Assembly: GCF_963675165.1 (NCBI RefSeq)
Contig: NC_087389.1
Span: 4,634,620-4,698,619 of the forward strand
DNA: 64,000 nucleotides
Direction: 5' to 3'
Source: Halichondria panicea
Lineage: Eukaryota > Porifera > Demospongiae > Suberitida > Halichondriidae
Of the stretch, positions 60,219-64,000 are shown piece after piece. Below the pieces are notes generated by a model that saw nothing but the letters and a program-made list of their open reading frames with translations, was not told the origin of the DNA and did no database searches. The stretch's first letter is position 1; every line of letters starts with the position of its first letter. A program made the translations under genes and the position numbers.

Positions 60219-61071
60219 GCAGCCTAACTTAGTTCCCAGTCAATGTGAGCACCTTAGGGAATTGTAGTTTAACTTAACTTTAACTTAGTTCACACCCATT
60301 TTCTCTACTGCATGCTAGGCCTCCAATTTTATAATGAGAGACTCAGAGTAGGGCCTAGGGGGGATGGGTGGTAAGCCTTAATGTTTAATGTCACAATGAC
60401 ACTATAGATCTACTAGCTAGGACTCTGCTTGTGGTCACTGTTTTCCAAAAACACTCTAGAGAAGTTTATCACTTACCACACTGTTCAGTGATAGATCTGT
60501 GTCAAATACCAGAGATTCTGCTAGGAACTGGACATGGAATGGATTTCTTTATGCCACGAGGCTAGACCAATCTACTACGCATGCGCAACGAAAAATGATA
60601 TGCACTCTGGTTGACCTTAAAAGCTTCTAATAGCAAGCAAGTTGAAAACTAGGAGAACAGTTTTTGTGCAGGGCTAGCTTAGTATCTACTCTATCTTTGT
60701 GCAAGTGAATATTCTTTGTTTCTGACTGAGTGCCAAGTTATAGCAGCTAATCGAAGATAGATCGTTATCGTGTGACTATTGATATTACCAGTTTTTGCAA
60801 TCTAGCGTATGCTATTTTCGAGGTAAAGGAATCTGAGCGGCCTTCTTTGGGATCCTTGCTGCTTAGACCCAGGTCCACCTCTGTATAGCACCAGTGTTTG
60901 TTGTAAGTCACTCTTGCACGAGAAAAAGTTGATGATAATTAATTGCTCCGATTATTGATCGCTTACTCTAGTTGTGTAAACCATAGCAGACCATATGCGT
61001 GTATGCTGATATCTAATTAATACGCACCCACTTAAGATGCGGTCTGATAGTGACGTGGTATGACATACTCC

Positions 61072-61806
61072 TATAGAGGTTAATTATGCAGATCCGGCCA
61101 AAACTCTCTAAAACTCATTAATTAGGGGGCGTGGTTACATACGTCCGCCATTTTGAGTGGCAAAAAGCACGAGTGGCAAGCAGTAGCAATGTTATTTGCA
61201 AAAGTTTGCAGCTCTACTATGGCTGAGTGTGATGCAGGGAGAGTCTCCAACTACTTTTAAGAACTAGAATAGGGTGCTATAAAGCTATCATGTCAAGAAA
61301 AGGAGCATAAACAACAAGAGAATGGATAAACCATGCAAACCAATTGACTGAATTGTAGATTTATAGAGCTGCACACACATGAAAATGTTTGTCTATATTG
61401 CACTGATTTCTGTTTCCATATATCATGTTTATGTTCAGTATCTCTGCATGGAGAGAGAGCGTCTTGACTCTTTCTGCTTGTGATAGAGTGAATAACAAAA
61501 CGGTAGTTTTGCAACTTTTGTGCTCCCCATTCTTTCTCTTGACTTGCAGCTACCCATCAACTATGGCGTTCTAGATATAGAAGAAAGCAATACAATGAGA
61601 GTCTTGATCCTTTAGAGTGTCTGATTGCATTACCAACAGTGTAGCAGCTCTAACCGTAGCTCAACTTTTAGCATTTAGCCTAGGTATCAAGGTACTTTTT
61701 GCCACTCAAAATGGCGGACATATGTAACCACGCCCCTTTTCCAAGAGTTTTTATGTGGCCACACCCCTTTTTGGCCGGAAGTGGGCGGATTTGCATAACC
61801 TCTATA
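61072..61806. mobile_element. ~735-bp TIR element with CCGCCATTTTG subterminal motif
   Basis: The left end TATAGAGGTTAATTATGCAG and right end (inverted) TATAGAGGTTATGCAAATCC begin long imperfect inverted repeats that extend inward through TCCGGCCAAAA, GGGGCGTGGTTACATA and GTCCGCCATTTTGAGTGGCA. The 40 bp around GTCCGCCATTTTGAGTGGCA are the best conserved. TATA at both extremes could be a TA or TATA target duplication. The interior has no recognisable gene. Confidence 0.75.
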
Positions 61807-62519
61807 CCGTAACCTGGTTTACACTACAACTTCTACAGTTGGAGACTCCTCTTAATTAATTCTTAATACACTCCTGATAAAGCCTATAACATGCACCTCA
61901 GTAAAAAGACCGTCATGATAAGAGTCGAGTGAATATTGCTTTAAATGATTGAGAGTATAATAATGATGCATAGTTAGGGGCATGTTGCATCAAAGATAGC
62001 ATCATGTACACTGTTCGCATACAAACACTCCATTTTTTCTGTACACCTTAGGCAAAAGACATCAGTAATGATATGGACGAGCGGATCGATATGTTATTAC
62101 TAGACTATCATGCAAAGGTTTGATGTATGATGGGTACTGATACTGATTATCACATAGGTGACCTCCAAAAAAGAAAAAAAAATTAGGAGACACTTGAGGA
62201 GATTTATTATTATAGCAGTTGCTTTCTGCGCATGATCATCTGGAGAGCCTCACCCACAAAACCTGCAAAACAGTATACAGCAGCCCTACCCCTCTTTTCT
62301 AACCAAAGAGTTTGATCCTATAGCGATAGACGGACAGCATAGTTCAGGAGCAGCAACCTTTAAAATCCGGGACATTTCAGGTAAATAGCAATTTCCGGAC
62401 AGGACACAGGACAGAGCCTCCAAATCCGGGACTGTCCCGGGAGTTTTAAAACAGTTGGCACCTATTTTATCATGTTGATATTCATATAATTATAGTATTC
62501 ATCTATTTTGGGATGCACC
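61807..62519. other. No gene recognised
   Basis: Spacer between two inverted-repeat elements. A short direct repeat AATCCGGGAC / AAATCCGGGACTGTCCCGGG lies near 62,355-62,445. No coding or RNA gene seen. Confidence 0.4.
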
Positions 62520-63040
62520 TAGCCTCAGTCCCAGGCCGATTAAGATAATTATGGCCTGGTATCTATGCATTGGGTGATAGTAATACGCAAGCCTAACATA
62601 GGCGTGGTTCGTCCACGCGCATCTACTATATATACATGTTGATATTGTATGGTAAAGCAGCTTACCTGTGGCTTATGCCCTCTATTTCGTTGTCGAGAAG
62701 GCTTGCACACGAGTCTGAGCTATGCAGAAGAGGCTCTCAAACGATGATGCCTGAGCTTGGTTCCTGTACAGGCTATAGCAAGTCTTTTTTTGCTTCCAAC
62801 TGCAAAATAACCCGACCATGCATACGACCATGCATACGACCATTGTAGAGGTAAAAGAGAGCCTCTTCTGGCTTCAGACTAGTGTCAGCCTTCTCGACAA
62901 CGCAGTAGAGAGTATGAGCCAATTAAGCTTCACAAGAACTGTCACAACGTAATTGTTAAAATTAGCTCATGTGCACTGTCACCCATGCATGCATGCAATA
63001 GACACCAGGCTGTATTTTAATTGGCCTGGATTCGAGGCAA
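62520..63040. mobile_element. Non-autonomous TAGCCTCG-family element, 9-bp TSD
   Basis: The left end TAGCCTCAGTCCCAGGCCGA and right end TTGGCCTGGATTCGAGGCAA are imperfect inverted repeats. The 9-bp word GGATGCACC flanks both sides (62,511-62,519 and 63,041-63,049). An inner pair of arms, CGTTGTCGAGAAGGCT (about 62,686) and AGCCTTCTCGACAACG (about 62,889), with CAGAAGAGGCTCTC / GAGAGCCTCTTCTG between, forms a second hairpin. It is the same family as 8728-9811. No transposase. Confidence 0.85.
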
Positions 63041-63616
63041 GGATGCACCTATGTACAGGCATGTTATATCAGGGGCGTAGCTTAATGGTTTCCTAGTTGC
63101 CCAGAAACCCCCTTGCTTGCTGAAAAATGGGTGGGGCTGATCATGTGCTGAAGTTAATATTGACCACGAGTAGATTAATATCCAGTCTGTATTTATTGTG
63201 CCTATTAGTTACCTTCTGCAATCCAAGATAAGAGACCAAGATCAGCCCAGTTCCTCTACTACTGCTCAGAGTCAGACTCCAGACTGTATTTTACAGTGTA
63301 TACTGCTAATGGCTGGAGACTAGCAAGAGTATGGATTGATATCTAGCCTGGATTTATTTCAATGCCTATTATTAATACTAGTTTAGCTTCTGCAATCCAA
63401 GATAAGAGACCTGATTGTCAGCCCAGTTCCTCTACTGCATGCTCAGACTCCAGACTGCATGTATATGCAGTCTCACCACAATCTGATTCTCAGCCACCAA
63501 CCTCAGAGCTCATGCCCACTGTCAATGTCAATGGTACTGATCTCCTGGTAGTATATTTGTACTTACAACTATAAAGTTTAGGAGATGAGGCCGAGGAGAA
63601 CTGAAGCTGCTGCTAA
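63041..63616. other. No gene recognised
   Basis: Spacer. A ~70-bp motif (TGCAATCCAAGATAAGAGAC ... CAGCCCAGTTCCTCTACT) occurs at about 63,218-63,290 and again at 63,391-63,460, a local direct duplication. Short open frames only. Confidence 0.45.
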
Positions 63617-63891
63617 GGCCACTCCAAGTGACACTCTGGTTTCTGGTCCTAAAGTTTTTCTAATTGCATGCGGGCGGGCGGCTTTTCTCATTATGTCATT
63701 ATCAATTTCACCTTATGAATCTCATTATTTTGCAAATGAATATCATTATCACACTATTTTGTACCACATGGACCATTATGCGCATGCGTAGAAGAAATAA
63801 TGGGATAGAAATCCAATAATGAGATAGAAATCCAAGAATAAAATCTGATGCGGGCGGTGGACCAGAAACCAGAGTATCACTTGGAGTGGCC
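63617..63891. mobile_element. 275-bp MITE with TAA target duplication
   Basis: The ends GGCCACTCCAAGTGACACTC, TGGTTTCTGGTCC and their inverse at 63,859-63,891 form ~33-bp terminal inverted repeats with one or two differences. TAA flanks both sides (63,614-63,616 and 63,892-63,894). A 3-bp TWA duplication and G-rich ends are typical of PIF/Harbinger-derived MITEs. It contains GCGGGCGG words next to each arm. Confidence 0.85.
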
Positions 63892-64000
63892 TAAGACTTA
63901 TCAGCCATAAGGGGTGTAACCGGCATAATTAAGGGGCGCGGCACCGGAAGTGGGCGTGGCCTCAAAAAATTTTGCGGCGCTATCGCGCCGCCTTATTTCT

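Larger units (their letters stand above)
58391..60970. mobile_element. ~2.6-kb element with ~400-bp inverted repeats
   Basis: The left arm (about 58,391-58,790) is repeated almost exactly in inverted orientation at about 60,575-60,970. Paired words include GATCAATAATCGGAGCGATC/ATTGCTCCGATTATTGATC, TTTTTCTCGTGCAAGAGTGA, GCAGGGATCCCAAAGAAGG and TAGTTTTCAACTTGCTTGCT. Between the arms lie the psq-HTH/PHD gene and a small inverted-repeat element. I could not fix exact outer ends or a target duplication. The arms are long enough for a fold-back structure. Confidence 0.7.

Noticed and set aside
1-64000. tRNA, rRNA or viral genes
   Set aside because: No cloverleaf with TTCGANNC and acceptor pairing, no rRNA words, and no viral replicase or structural motifs were seen by eye.

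Overview
The window looks like nuclear DNA of an animal with compact, intron-rich genes, most plausibly a demosponge or another early-branching metazoan (inference). Reasons: four spliced gene families with canonical GT-AG introns, an animal-type PX+LRR nischarin homologue, A+T-rich intergenic DNA full of small inverted-repeat elements, very frequent TACATGTA words, and no bacterial operon features.

Layout. (1) 1-30,290: four tandem plus-strand copies of a 7-exon MFSD8/CLN7-like lysosomal-type MFS transporter (about 1-3,822, 13,175-17,624, 20,552-23,854, 25,947-29,841). The first three are each followed, tail to tail on the minus strand, by a broken copy of the 3' end of a nischarin-like gene; the fourth is followed by the complete gene. 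The duplicated unit is therefore 'transporter + nischarin 3' end'. Copy 1 has lost its 5' part, copy 3 has lost a splice acceptor, and copies 2 and 4 look best preserved. Between copies 1 and 2 (about 5-13 kb) lie a tandem-repeat array and several non-autonomous transposons. (2) 30,293-41,609: a complete 20-exon nischarin-like gene on the minus strand. My exon joins keep one reading frame of 1,736 codons. (3) 41,930-47,460: nested repeats, then remnants of a second segmental duplication: the last exon of UTP23, a full short-chain dehydrogenase (SDR-A), a deleted SDR piece and a copy of nischarin exon 1. (4) 47,230-57,006: a complete six-exon UTP23 gene (plus), followed by three minus-strand SDR genes (SDR-B, almost identical to SDR-A; SDR-C with a frameshift; SDR-D intact). 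(5) 57,007-64,000: transposon-rich DNA. It includes a pogo-type MITE with TA flanks, a ~2.6 kb element with ~400 bp inverted repeats that encodes a psq-type HTH protein spliced to a PHD finger but lacking the DDE transposase core, a second member of a 9-bp-TSD element family, and a MITE with TAA flanks.

How it fits together. The genes are housekeeping or membrane-trafficking functions (lysosomal transporter, endosomal PX-LRR scaffold, nucleolar 18S rRNA processing factor, membrane-anchored 3beta-HSD-type dehydrogenases) and do not form a pathway. What stands out is structural: two independent segmental duplications, both with breakpoints inside the same nischarin gene (one in its last exon, one beyond its first exon), have scattered gene pieces on each side of it, and non-autonomous transposons mark the copies. 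Coordinates of exon ends come from reading splice sites by eye and checking phase; no alignment or search was run.
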